A DNA stretch of 64,000 nucleotides. Origin: Microvirga terricola (lineage in GTDB: Bacteria > Pseudomonadota > Alphaproteobacteria > Rhizobiales > Beijerinckiaceae). Within the stretch, counting starts at the first letter, position 1, and every line of letters begins with the position of its first letter. This document shows positions 15,517-24,193 of the stretch, in pieces. The notes under the pieces were generated by a model. The model did not search any database, was not told the origin of the DNA, and saw only the letters and a list, made by a program, of their open reading frames with translations. A program made the translations under genes and the position numbers. The DNA lies in assembly GCF_011777495.1 (NCBI RefSeq), contig NZ_JAATJS010000006.1:111598-175597 (forward strand), written 5' to 3'.

Positions 15517-16680
15517 TTAAAGCACGCCGGCCAGGGTATTCTCGAAAAGCTTGCGCGCGCTTTCCTTGGTGAGGGGCACCGGATTGCCGCCGGCGGTCGG
15601 ATCGTTCGGCGCCATTTCCGACATTTCGTCGAAGCGGGCGCTGTCCACCTTCAGGCCAGCGAGGGTGTGCGGAACCCCAAGGTCCTTGCGCAGTTGCAGC
15701 ACCCAGTCGAGGAATGCCTGGAACGACGGCTGCAGGCCGATATAGGCCGCGAGACGCTCGATCCTCTTCTCGATCACCGCGCGGTTATAAACCAGCACGT
15801 AGGGCATGAAGACCGCGTTGGTGAGGCCGTGATGGGTGTCGTAGAGCGCGCCCGTCGGGTGCGAGAGCGCGTGGATGGCGCCCAGGCCCTTCTGGAACGC
15901 GGTCGCGCCCATGGCGGCGGCGGACATCATCTGCGCGCGGGCCTCGATGTCCTTGCCGTCCTTGTAGGCGCGCGGCAGATATTCCTTCACGAGGCGGATG
16001 CCTTCCACTGCGATGCCGTCGGCCATCGGGTGATAGCCCGGCGCGCAATAGGCTTCGATGCAGTGCGCCAGCGCGTCGAGGCCCGTTCCGGCCGTGATGT
16101 GGGGCGGCATGCCGACGGTGAGTTCCGGATCGCAGATGACGATCTTGGGCATCATGAGCGGATGGAAGATGACCTTCTTGGTGTGGGTCGCTTCCTGCGT
16201 GATGACGCCCGCACGACCGACTTCCGAGCCCGTACCCGCCGTCGTCGGCACGGCGATGATCGGCGCGATGCCCTTGGGATCCGCGCGGGTCCACCAATCT
16301 CCGATGTCCTCAAAATCCCACATGGGGCGCGTCTGGCCCTTCATGAAGGCGATGACCTTGCCTGCATCGAGTGCCGAGCCACCGCCGAAGGCGACGACGC
16401 CATCGTGACCGCCAGCTTTCAGCGCTTCAAGGCCCTTGTAGACATTGGTCTCGACCGGGTTCGGTTTGATCTCCGAAAACATCGCGGCCTTGAGCCCTGC
16501 AGCCTTCAAAGCCTCCAGCGCATTCTTGGTCATCGGCTGCGTGGCGAGGAACGGATCGGTGACGATGAGCGGCGCGCTCATGCCGACCGACTTGCATGCC
16601 TCGGCAAGTTCGGAAATGCGGCCCGCGCCAAAGCGGACAGCGGTGGGGTAATTCCAGTTGGAGCGGGGAGAAGCAGTCAT
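15517..16680 (-). CDS. Iron-containing (group III) alcohol dehydrogenase
   Basis: A 387-residue NAD-dependent dehydrogenase. The nucleotide loop is FGGGSALDAGK, and metal ligands lie in GTGLDALAHCIEAY, AIHALSHPTGA and DTHHGLTNAV. It is the last gene of a five-gene minus-strand operon, 11 bases after the aldehyde dehydrogenase stop. In the proposed pathway it oxidises the hydroxyl of a gamma-glutamylated amino-alcohol to an aldehyde. That substrate is inference from the neighbours; by sequence alone it is only a Fe-ADH. Confidence 0.88.
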   Translation of the reverse strand: MTASPRSNWNYPTAVRFGAGRISELAEACKSVGMSAPLIVTDPFLATQPMTKNALEALKAAGLKAAMFSEIKPNPVETNVYKGLEALKAGGHDGVVAFGGGSALDAGKVIAFMKGQTRPMWDFEDIGDWWTRADPKGIAPIIAVPTTAGTGSEVGRAGVITQEATHTKKVIFHPLMMPKIVICDPELTVGMPPHITAGTGLDALAHCIEAYCAPGYHPMADGIAVEGIRLVKEYLPRAYKDGKDIEARAQMMSAAAMGATAFQKGLGAIHALSHPTGALYDTHHGLTNAVFMPYVLVYNRAVIEKRIERLAAYIGLQPSFQAFLDWVLQLRKDLGVPHTLAGLKVDSARFDEMSEMAPNDPTAGGNPVPLTKESARKLFENTLAGVL

Positions 16681-16691
16681 ATCAAGGTCAC

Positions 16692-18083
16692 TCAGATCTG
16701 ACGGAGGTGGAAGGATTTCGGACGGGTAAGGGACTCATAGGCCAGCTTCGACAGGCTCGCGCCGCGGCCCGTATCCTTCACGCCGGTCCAGGCAAGCGCG
16801 GGATCGAGATAGTCGCAGCGATTCATGAAGACGGTGCCCGTCTCCAGCCGGTCGCCGATGGATTCCGCAGCCTCGATGTCGGAGGTCCAGATCGCGGCGG
16901 AGAGGCCATAAGGCGAGTCGTTCATGAGGCGGATCGCCTCCTCGTCGTTCTTCACCTTCATGATGCCGACGGTCGGACCAAAACTCTCCTCGCGCATGAC
17001 GCTCATGGAGTGATCCACATTCGTCAGCACCTGCGGCGCAAGATAGGCGGTGTTGCCGACATCCGCCGCGACGCGCTTGGCATCGATATGCGCCTTCGCG
17101 CCTTTCGCCACCGCTTCCGCATTCTGCTGGCGCACCAGATCCGCGAAGCGCTTGTGCGCCATCGGGCCGAGCGTGGTCGCCTCATCGAGCGGGTTGCCGA
17201 GGACATACTTGTTCACGAGGTCGATTGCGCCCTCGACGAAGCGGTCATAGTGGCTCTCGTGCACATAGATGCGCTCGATGCCGCAGCAGCACTGGCCCGA
17301 GTTGAAGAACGCACCGTCGACGAGATTCTCGATGGCGTTCTCTACATTCGCGTCCGCACGCACATAAGCCGGATCCTTGCCGCCGAGCTCGAGGCCAAGC
17401 GAGGTAAACGAGCCGGCCGCCGCACGCTCGATGGCCTTGCCGCCGGAGACTGAACCCGTGAAGTTGCAGTGATTGACGAGGCCCTGCCCGAGAATGCGGC
17501 TCGTCTGGTCGTGGCTGAGAACGAGATTCTGGAACAGGCCCTTCGGTAGACCAGCGCGATCCGCCGCCATCTGGAAGCGCTCGCCGGCAAGAATGGTCTG
17601 CGAAGCATGCTTCAAGAGAACCGCGTTGCCCGCCATGAGAGCCGGCGCGATGGTGTTGATGGCGGTGAGATACGGATAGTTCCACGGCGCGACGACGAGC
17701 ACGACGCCCACCGGCTCGCGCTTGATCATGCGGCGGAAGCCATCCTTCGGATCATCAGCGGGAATGGCCTTCAGGCTTTGCTCCGCGATGCGGACCATAT
17801 AGCGCGCGCGTTCCTCGACACCACGGAACTCGCCTCCGTAGCGCACGGGGCGGCCCATCTGCTGCGCGATTTCCGGCACCACTTCCTGGTTCATGGCAAC
17901 CAGCGCATCGAGCATGCCGAGCACCTTCGCGGCGCGCTCAGCCAGTGGCACATGCCGCCACTTGGCTTGCGCCTCGCGCGCCGCCTTGATCGCGGCGTCG
18001 ATGGCGCTCTCGGACATGATCGGACGGCGCACGAGTTCGCGCCCATCGATGGGGGAAATACAGACGATATCGGTCTCGGCCAT
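16692..18083 (-). CDS. Aldehyde dehydrogenase family protein
   Basis: An NAD(P)-dependent dehydrogenase of about 463 residues. The Rossmann part has VAPWNYPYLTAIN and FTGSVSGGKAIE, the general base sits in LELGGKDPAYV, and the nucleophile in the cysteine cluster NSGQCCCGIERI. The start at 18083 (MAETDIVC) fits the family's N-terminus; an ATG at 18122 has the better ribosome site (AGGAGAAGG) and would add 13 residues. In this operon it probably oxidises the gamma-glutamyl aldehyde to the acid. It follows the ligase gene. Confidence 0.88.
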   Translation of the reverse strand: MAETDIVCISPIDGRELVRRPIMSESAIDAAIKAAREAQAKWRHVPLAERAAKVLGMLDALVAMNQEVVPEIAQQMGRPVRYGGEFRGVEERARYMVRIAEQSLKAIPADDPKDGFRRMIKREPVGVVLVVAPWNYPYLTAINTIAPALMAGNAVLLKHASQTILAGERFQMAADRAGLPKGLFQNLVLSHDQTSRILGQGLVNHCNFTGSVSGGKAIERAAAGSFTSLGLELGGKDPAYVRADANVENAIENLVDGAFFNSGQCCCGIERIYVHESHYDRFVEGAIDLVNKYVLGNPLDEATTLGPMAHKRFADLVRQQNAEAVAKGAKAHIDAKRVAADVGNTAYLAPQVLTNVDHSMSVMREESFGPTVGIMKVKNDEEAIRLMNDSPYGLSAAIWTSDIEAAESIGDRLETGTVFMNRCDYLDPALAWTGVKDTGRGASLSKLAYESLTRPKSFHLRQI

Positions 18084-18191
18084 GATGCTCTCTTGAACGA
18101 CGATGATCCCGAAAGGGACCATAGCCTTCTCCTCGGAAAGTGTCGAAAATATCTTCGGAGAGGCGGCGGCCGTCTCTCCGATTTTCATGTA

Positions 18192-19583
18192 TCAGATGAT
18201 CTCGAAGTAGCGGGCGAGCTGCCAGTCGGTGATGGCCTTTCGGGCCTCCCGCTCCTCCCATTCGCGCGTTGCCGCGTAGTGGTCAACAAAGGTGTCGCCA
18301 AAAAGCTGGCGGGCAGGCTTCGAAGCCTTCAGGCGGTCCGCTGCTTCGCCGAGCGAACGCGGCAGCGCGCGTTTCTTCGGATGCTTTACCGCATAAGCAT
18401 TGCCTTGGATCGGATCGCCCGGCTCGATCTTGTTCTCGATGCCCCAGAGGCCCGAGCCGATGGCGGCGGCCAACGCAATGTACGGATTGATGTCGGCGGC
18501 GGCCACGCGATACTCGACGCGCTGCGACTTCTCCGAACCCGGAATGACGCGCAAAGCCGTGGTGCGATTTTCCACGCCCCAAGCGGAATCGGTCGGCGCC
18601 CAGTAACCCGGGATGAGACGGGTGTAGCTGTTGACCGTGCAGGCCACCATGGCGAGCAGTTCCGGCATCAGCTGCTGCTGACCGCCCACATACCAGCGCA
18701 TGGTGTCCGACATGTTGTGCGGCTTCTTGGCGTCGTAGAACACGCCCTTGCCGGACTTCACATCGCGTAGCGACGAATGCAGGTGGCCCGACTGGCCTGG
18801 CCAGTCACGCGACCACTTGGCCATGAAAGTCGCCATAAGACCACGGCGCTGCGCTAAAATCTTGGTGTAAGTCTTGAAGAGCGCGGCCTTGTCGGCAGCT
18901 TTCAGCGCATCGTCCACGCGGATCGCGGCTTCGAGAACGCCGGGGCCGGTTTCGGTGTGCAAGCCCTCGATCTCGAAATCCATCTTCGCGCCGAGGTCGA
19001 GCAGATCGTGATAGAATTCCGAGTGCACGCCCGAACGCAGCACCGAATAGCCGAAGAAGCCGGGCGTCAGGTTTTTGAGGTCGCGATAGTTCTTCTCGCG
19101 CACGGAATGTGGCGTTTCCTCGAACATGAAGAACTCGAATTCCGCCGCGGCCGACACAGCATAGCCCATGTCCTCGGCTTTCTTCAGCACACGCCGCAGG
19201 ACGCCGCGCGGGCAGGCGGCTTCCGCATAGCCTTCAAATTCCGCAAGGAAGAACGGCAGGTCGTTCTCGAAAGGAATGAGACGCATCGTCTCGGGAAGGA
19301 TGCGCGCGGTCGCATCGGGATAGGCGGTGTGCCATCCGGTCAGCGTGGTGTTGTCGTAAAGCTGGTCGTTCGAGTCCCAGCCGAGCACGACGTCACACAT
19401 GCCGAAGCCCTTTTCGAGGGCGGATTCGAACTTGTCGCGCGCCATGTATTTGCCGCGCATGATGCCGTCGACATCGACGATACCGATCTTCACGAAGGGC
19501 AGGTCACGGCTGCGCACATAAGCCGCGGCATCGGCGGCCGTCTTGATCTTAGGGATATCCATACGGAGTTTGGGGGCGTTCAT
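18192..19583 (-). CDS. Glutamine-synthetase-like gamma-glutamyl-amine ligase
   Basis: A 463-residue member of the glutamine synthetase superfamily. The N-terminal beta-Grasp region holds FVKIGIVDVDGIMRGKYM, and the catalytic core shows AAAEFEFFMFEE, GLHTETGPGVLEAA, GQSGHLHSSL, ENRTTALRV and EYRVAAADINPY. No NLYDLP adenylylation motif of housekeeping GlnA is present, as in PuuA, IpuC and GlnA4 enzymes that gamma-glutamylate amines. The genes around it (ethanolamine-type permease, alcohol and aldehyde dehydrogenases) favour an amino-alcohol such as ethanolamine over putrescine. Confidence 0.85.
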   Translation of the reverse strand: MNAPKLRMDIPKIKTAADAAAYVRSRDLPFVKIGIVDVDGIMRGKYMARDKFESALEKGFGMCDVVLGWDSNDQLYDNTTLTGWHTAYPDATARILPETMRLIPFENDLPFFLAEFEGYAEAACPRGVLRRVLKKAEDMGYAVSAAAEFEFFMFEETPHSVREKNYRDLKNLTPGFFGYSVLRSGVHSEFYHDLLDLGAKMDFEIEGLHTETGPGVLEAAIRVDDALKAADKAALFKTYTKILAQRRGLMATFMAKWSRDWPGQSGHLHSSLRDVKSGKGVFYDAKKPHNMSDTMRWYVGGQQQLMPELLAMVACTVNSYTRLIPGYWAPTDSAWGVENRTTALRVIPGSEKSQRVEYRVAAADINPYIALAAAIGSGLWGIENKIEPGDPIQGNAYAVKHPKKRALPRSLGEAADRLKASKPARQLFGDTFVDHYAATREWEEREARKAITDWQLARYFEII

Positions 19584-19643
19584 GCCGAAAACCTAACCGA
19601 AAAGAAGGGGAAGGGAGCGCGCGGATGCCCGCTCCCCGAACGG

Positions 19644-21176
19644 TCAATGGGTCTTGTAATCGCTCTCGCCCTTGGTGAGGGCGAACTCTTCCTCGGGGGA
19701 GAGAATGAGCTTGTGGCGACCGTGGATGAGGAAGTAGGCCATCATCACCGCGTAGTAGATCGCAACGCCAAGCACGCCGTTCTGGAACACGGGATCCGTG
19801 AACTGAAAGTAGAGCGTGATGGCCGCGATCACCATGCAGACGACCGCGCCCGCGATCCCGAACGGGCTCTTGTAGGGCCGGTGAATGTTCGGGAACTTCT
19901 TCTTCAAGGTGATGTAGGACATGCCCTGCATGAAGTAAGCCAGCATCGCACCCGCGACCGCCATATTGAGCAGCGTACCGCCGATGATATTCGCACCCGC
20001 CTCGGCACCAACCGAGAACCAGATGATGAGCATCACCAGCAGGCCCAGAACCGCGCCCGCGATCAACGCCACGTGCGGGGTCTTGCGGCTGCCGTGTGTC
20101 ACGGACAGGAACCGCGGGAAGTAACCCGCGCGCGAGAGCGAATAGATCTGCCGCCCGAACGCGAAGATGATGGTGTGGAACGACGCGATCAGGCCGATCA
20201 CTGCGACGGCCGCAAGGATCTTCGCGATATCCGAACCGAAGAGGGTGCGGAAACCGTCGAGCAGAGGCTCGCCCGATTTGGCAAGGCCCGCAGCGCCCGG
20301 CGCGATGCTCGTGTTCAGGAAGGTCACGAGGAACGCGGAGACGATGAGGGTCATGATGCCGAGAATGATGCCCTTCGGCATATCCGCCTGCGGATCGTGC
20401 GACTCCTCCGCCGCCAGCGGCAACTGTTCGATAGCGAGGAACAGCCACACTGCGAACGGCATGGTCATGAAGATGCCCTTGATGCCGAGCGGAAGGAACG
20501 GTCCGCCGCCATTCGCCAGTTCTGCACCATCTGCACCGACGTTCAGCGCCCAGCGAGCGAAGTCGATCTTTCCGGAGAACAGAACGGAGAGATAGAAGAC
20601 GACGAGAACGGCCAGCGCCATCACGGTTACCGTGACGGTTACGCGGAATGATAATTCCACGCCCACGATGTTGAGGCCAACGAACAGCGCGTATGAGAGG
20701 ACCCAGTAAATCGGCTGGAACTCAGGCGGCGTGCCGAAGATGGCCGAAAGGTACGAGCTGATGAAGAACACGATGACGGCCGGCGTCAGCACGAACTCGA
20801 TGTTTTCCGCGATGCCCGTAATGTAGCCCGCCCAGGGCCCCATCGACGTACGAGCGAAGGAATACGCACCACCTGTATGCGGCAGCGCCGGCGACATTTC
20901 GGCCAGCGAGAACGTGAGGCCGAGATACATGACGGCGATGATGATGGTGGCGAACAGCATCGAGCCGTAGCCCTGCGCCAAGCCGAGATTCCATCCGGAA
21001 TAATGGCCCGAGATCACCGCACCAACGCCGAGCGCCCACAGCGACCAAACGCGTGCATAGCGCTTGAGCTTGCGGGCCTCGAAATAGCTGGCATCTACTT
21101 TAGTGTAGGTAATGCCGGCAGCGCCTTGCGCTCCGGCAGGAGCCTGCGCCCCCGTACTCCCTTGTCCGACTGACAT
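19644..21176 (-). CDS. APC-superfamily permease, ethanolamine type
   Basis: A 510-residue membrane transporter with about 12 helices. The opening YFEARKLKRYARVWSLWALG, the stretch AEMSPALPHTGGAYSFART and TGIAENIEFVLTPAVIV match, to my knowledge, the ethanolamine permease subfamily of the APC group rather than the putrescine transporter PuuP. The start at 21176 has GGAGGA eight bases upstream; the ORF extends to a TTG at 21191. It lies between the amidohydrolase-like gene and the ligase in one operon. Substrate is inferred from the subfamily and context. Confidence 0.85.
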   Translation of the reverse strand: MSVGQGSTGAQAPAGAQGAAGITYTKVDASYFEARKLKRYARVWSLWALGVGAVISGHYSGWNLGLAQGYGSMLFATIIIAVMYLGLTFSLAEMSPALPHTGGAYSFARTSMGPWAGYITGIAENIEFVLTPAVIVFFISSYLSAIFGTPPEFQPIYWVLSYALFVGLNIVGVELSFRVTVTVTVMALAVLVVFYLSVLFSGKIDFARWALNVGADGAELANGGGPFLPLGIKGIFMTMPFAVWLFLAIEQLPLAAEESHDPQADMPKGIILGIMTLIVSAFLVTFLNTSIAPGAAGLAKSGEPLLDGFRTLFGSDIAKILAAVAVIGLIASFHTIIFAFGRQIYSLSRAGYFPRFLSVTHGSRKTPHVALIAGAVLGLLVMLIIWFSVGAEAGANIIGGTLLNMAVAGAMLAYFMQGMSYITLKKKFPNIHRPYKSPFGIAGAVVCMVIAAITLYFQFTDPVFQNGVLGVAIYYAVMMAYFLIHGRHKLILSPEEEFALTKGESDYKTH

Positions 21177-21241
21177 CGACTCTTCCTCCAAGAAGTAAGT
21201 CTGTCCTCTGAGCTACGGCACACCACGCGCCGTGGCCGTCG

Positions 21242-22018
21242 TCACAGCGTCTGCGCCCCCTCCCTCAAAAGAGGCGCAAGACGGTTAGACCACGACGCCT
21301 GTCCGTCTTCCGTGCGGATCAGGTCGTTGCGGATTTCGATCATGAGGGGCGCAAGGCCGCGCCGCACTGCATGGCGGTCGAGAGTGTGGAACACCCGGTC
21401 CGCGGGAGAGTAAGGTTGATTCATGCCCACGTTAAGCGACGCATCGCGCTTCAGGCCAGCTTCCACGTGTCGCGCATAGCGCGCGTCTTCATCGAAGATG
21501 AGACCGATCTCCCAAGGGCGCGAGACGCCCTTGTAGATCGGGGTGAAGGAATGAATCGAAATGACGGCGGTGACGTGCCCCGCCGCTTTGCGCGCCTCGA
21601 TGAATTCGTCGGCGGCACTGTGAAACGGCTCGTACACCTCCGCGGCACGTCGCCCGCGCTCGGCAGGGGTGAGATCCTGATTGCCGGGAACCGAGGTCAG
21701 CTCGCTCAACGTCGTAATCGAATCCGGCGCCGAAGGGTGCCGGTTGAGATCGAGCACAAGGCGCGACACGGTCGCATGGATCAAAGGCGCGTCGAGCAGC
21801 CGCGACAGGCCCATGGCCACCCCGAGTGCACCCGGATCCCACGCGATGTGGCTCTCGAGCTCCGCGGGGCCAAGCCCCAGCGTGCCGTAGCGGGACGGGA
21901 GATGGCGCGAAGCGTGCTCGCAAATCAGCAGAAGGGGGGAGCGCCCTTGCGCATTCTCAACGCGAGCGACAGCCTCGACGGCCTCGGCCTGCGCACCCGT
22001 GCGACTCGCATTCGTCAT
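21242..22018 (-). CDS. N-formylglutamate amidohydrolase family protein
   Basis: A 258-residue member of the FGase family. The motifs LLICEHASRHLP, HIAWDPGALGVA, LVLDLNRHP, ISIHSFTPIY and the C-terminal MIEIRNDLI are present. Characterised members hydrolyse N-formylglutamate in histidine breakdown, but no hut genes are nearby. As first gene of the gamma-glutamyl-amine operon it is better placed to split a gamma-glutamyl amide product, releasing glutamate. That role is inference. The start at 22018 lies 123 bases from the divergent regulator. Confidence 0.82.
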   Translation of the reverse strand: MTNASRTGAQAEAVEAVARVENAQGRSPLLLICEHASRHLPSRYGTLGLGPAELESHIAWDPGALGVAMGLSRLLDAPLIHATVSRLVLDLNRHPSAPDSITTLSELTSVPGNQDLTPAERGRRAAEVYEPFHSAADEFIEARKAAGHVTAVISIHSFTPIYKGVSRPWEIGLIFDEDARYARHVEAGLKRDASLNVGMNQPYSPADRVFHTLDRHAVRRGLAPLMIEIRNDLIRTEDGQASWSNRLAPLLREGAQTL

Positions 22019-22073
22019 GCGGCCCTCCGTTGGCTCGCCCTTGCGAGCCTTATTCCCACTGTTGAACGCTTGG

Positions 22074-22087
22074 TACGTTCATTCGTA
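22074..22087. promoter_or_regulatory. Candidate operator between the amine operon and its RpiR-type regulator
   Basis: The divergent intergenic region turns strongly AT-rich from about 22060 to 22125 and contains the inverted repeat TACG-N6-CGTA at 22074-22087. The placement suits control of one or both promoters by the neighbouring SIS-domain regulator. It is supported by symmetry and position only. Confidence 0.35.
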
Positions 22088-22141
22088 ATTTTATTGTTTT
22101 GAAATTTTTGATACAGCTTTTCCGACTCGTCAAGGAGGGGT

Positions 22142-23029
22142 GTGGATCGATCTGGCATGCGTAACGACATCGTCCCCCCAAGTGCCGAACAGCCCAGTCT
22201 CGCGGAGCGTATCCGCCATGACATGGATTCCTTCACGCCCAGCGAGAAGCGGGCCGCCCACCTTCTCCTGAGTCATTACCCCTTCGCGGGTCTCGATACG
22301 GTGGCGGAATTCGCCTCCCGCGCGGGCATCTCTGCTCCCTCCGCCCTGCGCTTTGTGACGAGGCTCGGATTCAGCGGCTTTCCGGACTTCCAGAAGCACC
22401 TGCGCGAGGAACTGGAGGCGCAGCTCCTCTCCCCCCTTGCCAAATCAGGACCGGTCGAACCGGGACAGGGCGCCCCGGCGCTCGCGGCCTTCGCGCAGGC
22501 GGTGATCGGAAACCTCACGGCGACCGTCGAAAACATCGCTCCGGCAGAATTCGATGCCGTGGTCGCCCTGTTGAGCGATCAGCGCCGTAACATCCATTTC
22601 ACCGGCGGACGCTTTACCGGCGCGCTAGCGCGTTATGCGGAAAGCCATTTCAGGATCGTCCGCAGCCACGTCGATTTCATCGAGGGGCAGCCTGCTCTGT
22701 GGCGCGACCGAATGATCGAGATCGGCCGCAAAGACGTGGTCGTCGCCTTCGACATCCGCCGCTATCAGGAAGACGTGACGGCGCTCTGCGAAACCGCCGC
22801 GCGGCAGGGCGCGACTATCGTGCTTCTCACCGACCCGTGGCTCTCGCCCATAGCGCGGGTGGCGCGCCATGTTCTGCCGGCGCACATCACCGCGCCGTCC
22901 AACTGGGATTCCTCCGCGGGTCTGCTGCTGCTGACGGAAGCGCTCGTCTCTGCAGTGACGAAGCGTCTGTGGGAGACGGCGAAGCCGCGCATGGAGGCGG
23001 TGGAGCGGCTGCGCAACGGCGAGCCGTAA
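22142..23029 (+). CDS. MurR/RpiR family transcriptional regulator
   Basis: A 295-residue regulator with an N-terminal RpiR helix-turn-helix (residues ~20-95, FTPSEKRAAHLLL and ASRAGISAPSALRFVTRLGFSGFPDFQ) and a C-terminal SIS domain (residues ~125-260, IHFTGGRFTGALARY and VVVAFDIRRYQED). SIS domains usually sense phosphosugars, though regulators of this type also control amine catabolism. Start GTG at 22142 directly follows AGGAGGGG; an ATG at 22157 is the alternative. Its divergence from the amine operon makes it the likely regulator. Confidence 0.85.
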   Translation: MDRSGMRNDIVPPSAEQPSLAERIRHDMDSFTPSEKRAAHLLLSHYPFAGLDTVAEFASRAGISAPSALRFVTRLGFSGFPDFQKHLREELEAQLLSPLAKSGPVEPGQGAPALAAFAQAVIGNLTATVENIAPAEFDAVVALLSDQRRNIHFTGGRFTGALARYAESHFRIVRSHVDFIEGQPALWRDRMIEIGRKDVVVAFDIRRYQEDVTALCETAARQGATIVLLTDPWLSPIARVARHVLPAHITAPSNWDSSAGLLLLTEALVSAVTKRLWETAKPRMEAVERLRNGEP

Positions 23030-23032
23030 CGG

Positions 23033-24082
23033 CTATTCCGCCCTCGGCGGATCGCCTCTCTGCAGCCATGCGACCACGAACGGAACGACAAATCCGATGC
23101 TGAGGAAGCGCACCAGATGGTGGCTTCCAACATAGAGCGGGTCGAGCCCGAGGATGAGGGCAAGCACCGTCATCGCCTCCAACCCGCCCGGCGCAAAGGC
23201 GATGAGGCCGTTGGCGAAGCTGACCCCGGCAAGCCATGCGGCAAGGATCGCGAAGGCAATTGCCACCAGCATACCGATGGCGAGAGACCCAAGAGCGGCA
23301 ACGAGCGTCGCCTTCAGGCTTGAGAGTCGCACGTCGCGGAAGCGCTCGGCGATGAAAATGCCGATGAGAACGAGGCCGCCGGTCGCGATGACGGGCGGGA
23401 TGACACCCGTCACCATTTCCGTGCCGTGGCTGATCGTGCTGACAACGGTCGCGCCCAGGAGGATCGGTGCGGCAACCTTGAGGCGTTTGAACAACGCCCC
23501 CAACAGCAACCCGCCACCGAACACGAAGGCCATTCCGGCAGGCGTCTCGACCGGCAGGCCCTGTCCGAGGAGCGCGGCGCCGCTTCCGCCCTCTCCCGCT
23601 AGGACGATGGCGCTGGGCAGGAGTGCGATCAGCACAAAGAGGCGAATATTCTGGACGACGGCGATGGCGGTGACCTCCGCCCGGCGATCGACCGCAATGG
23701 CAAGAACCGTCGAGAGAGCGCCCGGCACTGAGGCCAGAACCGCGTCATCCTTGCGCCAACCGGAAACTTGCGTCAGCCACCAGGTGGAGGCGGAGGAAAT
23801 CGCAATGACTGCGACGATGAGAAGAATGAGGCTCGACGGATAACGAGCCATTGCGGCAAGCGCCTCTGGCGTCACGGCAGCCCCCATCGAGGCGCCGGAA
23901 ACCAGCATTGCTGCATCGGCAAGAGCGCGGGGCATGGGCACGGCCCAGCGGGTCCGCCCCCACAGCGTGATGGCGATGGCAGCGCCGGAGAGCCACGCCG
24001 CAGGCACGCCGAGCACGTGAAAGAGCAACCCGCCCAAACCGGCAATCAGGATTTGGGCGCAATGAGCGAAGATCAGACGCAT
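23033..24082 (-). CDS. AbrB-type integral membrane protein (Gneg_AbrB duplication family)
   Basis: A 349-residue polytopic membrane protein made of two similar halves: LIAGLGGLLFHVLGVPAAWLSG plus LVSGASMGAAVTPEAL, and later halves around MVTGVIPPVIATGG and FAPGGLEAMTVLALILGLDP. Database names for this family (AbrB regulator, ammonia monooxygenase) are misleading, because no DNA-binding or AMO motif is present; some members are implicated in transport. It is convergent with the RpiR regulator and 110 bases beyond the aminotransferase remnant on the same strand. Confidence 0.8.
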   Translation of the reverse strand: MRLIFAHCAQILIAGLGGLLFHVLGVPAAWLSGAAIAITLWGRTRWAVPMPRALADAAMLVSGASMGAAVTPEALAAMARYPSSLILLIVAVIAISSASTWWLTQVSGWRKDDAVLASVPGALSTVLAIAVDRRAEVTAIAVVQNIRLFVLIALLPSAIVLAGEGGSGAALLGQGLPVETPAGMAFVFGGGLLLGALFKRLKVAAPILLGATVVSTISHGTEMVTGVIPPVIATGGLVLIGIFIAERFRDVRLSSLKATLVAALGSLAIGMLVAIAFAILAAWLAGVSFANGLIAFAPGGLEAMTVLALILGLDPLYVGSHHLVRFLSIGFVVPFVVAWLQRGDPPRAE

Positions 24083-24193
24083 AACCGGACAACAAGCCCC
24101 TCGCCCGCTCCATGGACGCCCACTGCGCCGAGGTCAATTGCCTGAAGCGCGAGCGAGGCATGCGCTCATTGCGAGGCAACGGTACGGCAGGAT

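Noticed and set aside
15136..16701. 521-residue plus-strand ORF opposite the alcohol dehydrogenase
   Set aside because: It runs antisense through the clear Fe-ADH gene and the rcnA 3' end, has no ribosome site or recognisable domain, and is rich in Arg/Gly/His as expected of a GC-rich shadow frame.
18957..20651. 564-residue plus-strand ORF opposite the ligase and permease genes
   Set aside because: Very charged, repetitive composition (RDHR, EGHE type) and full overlap with two well-supported genes; an antisense artefact.
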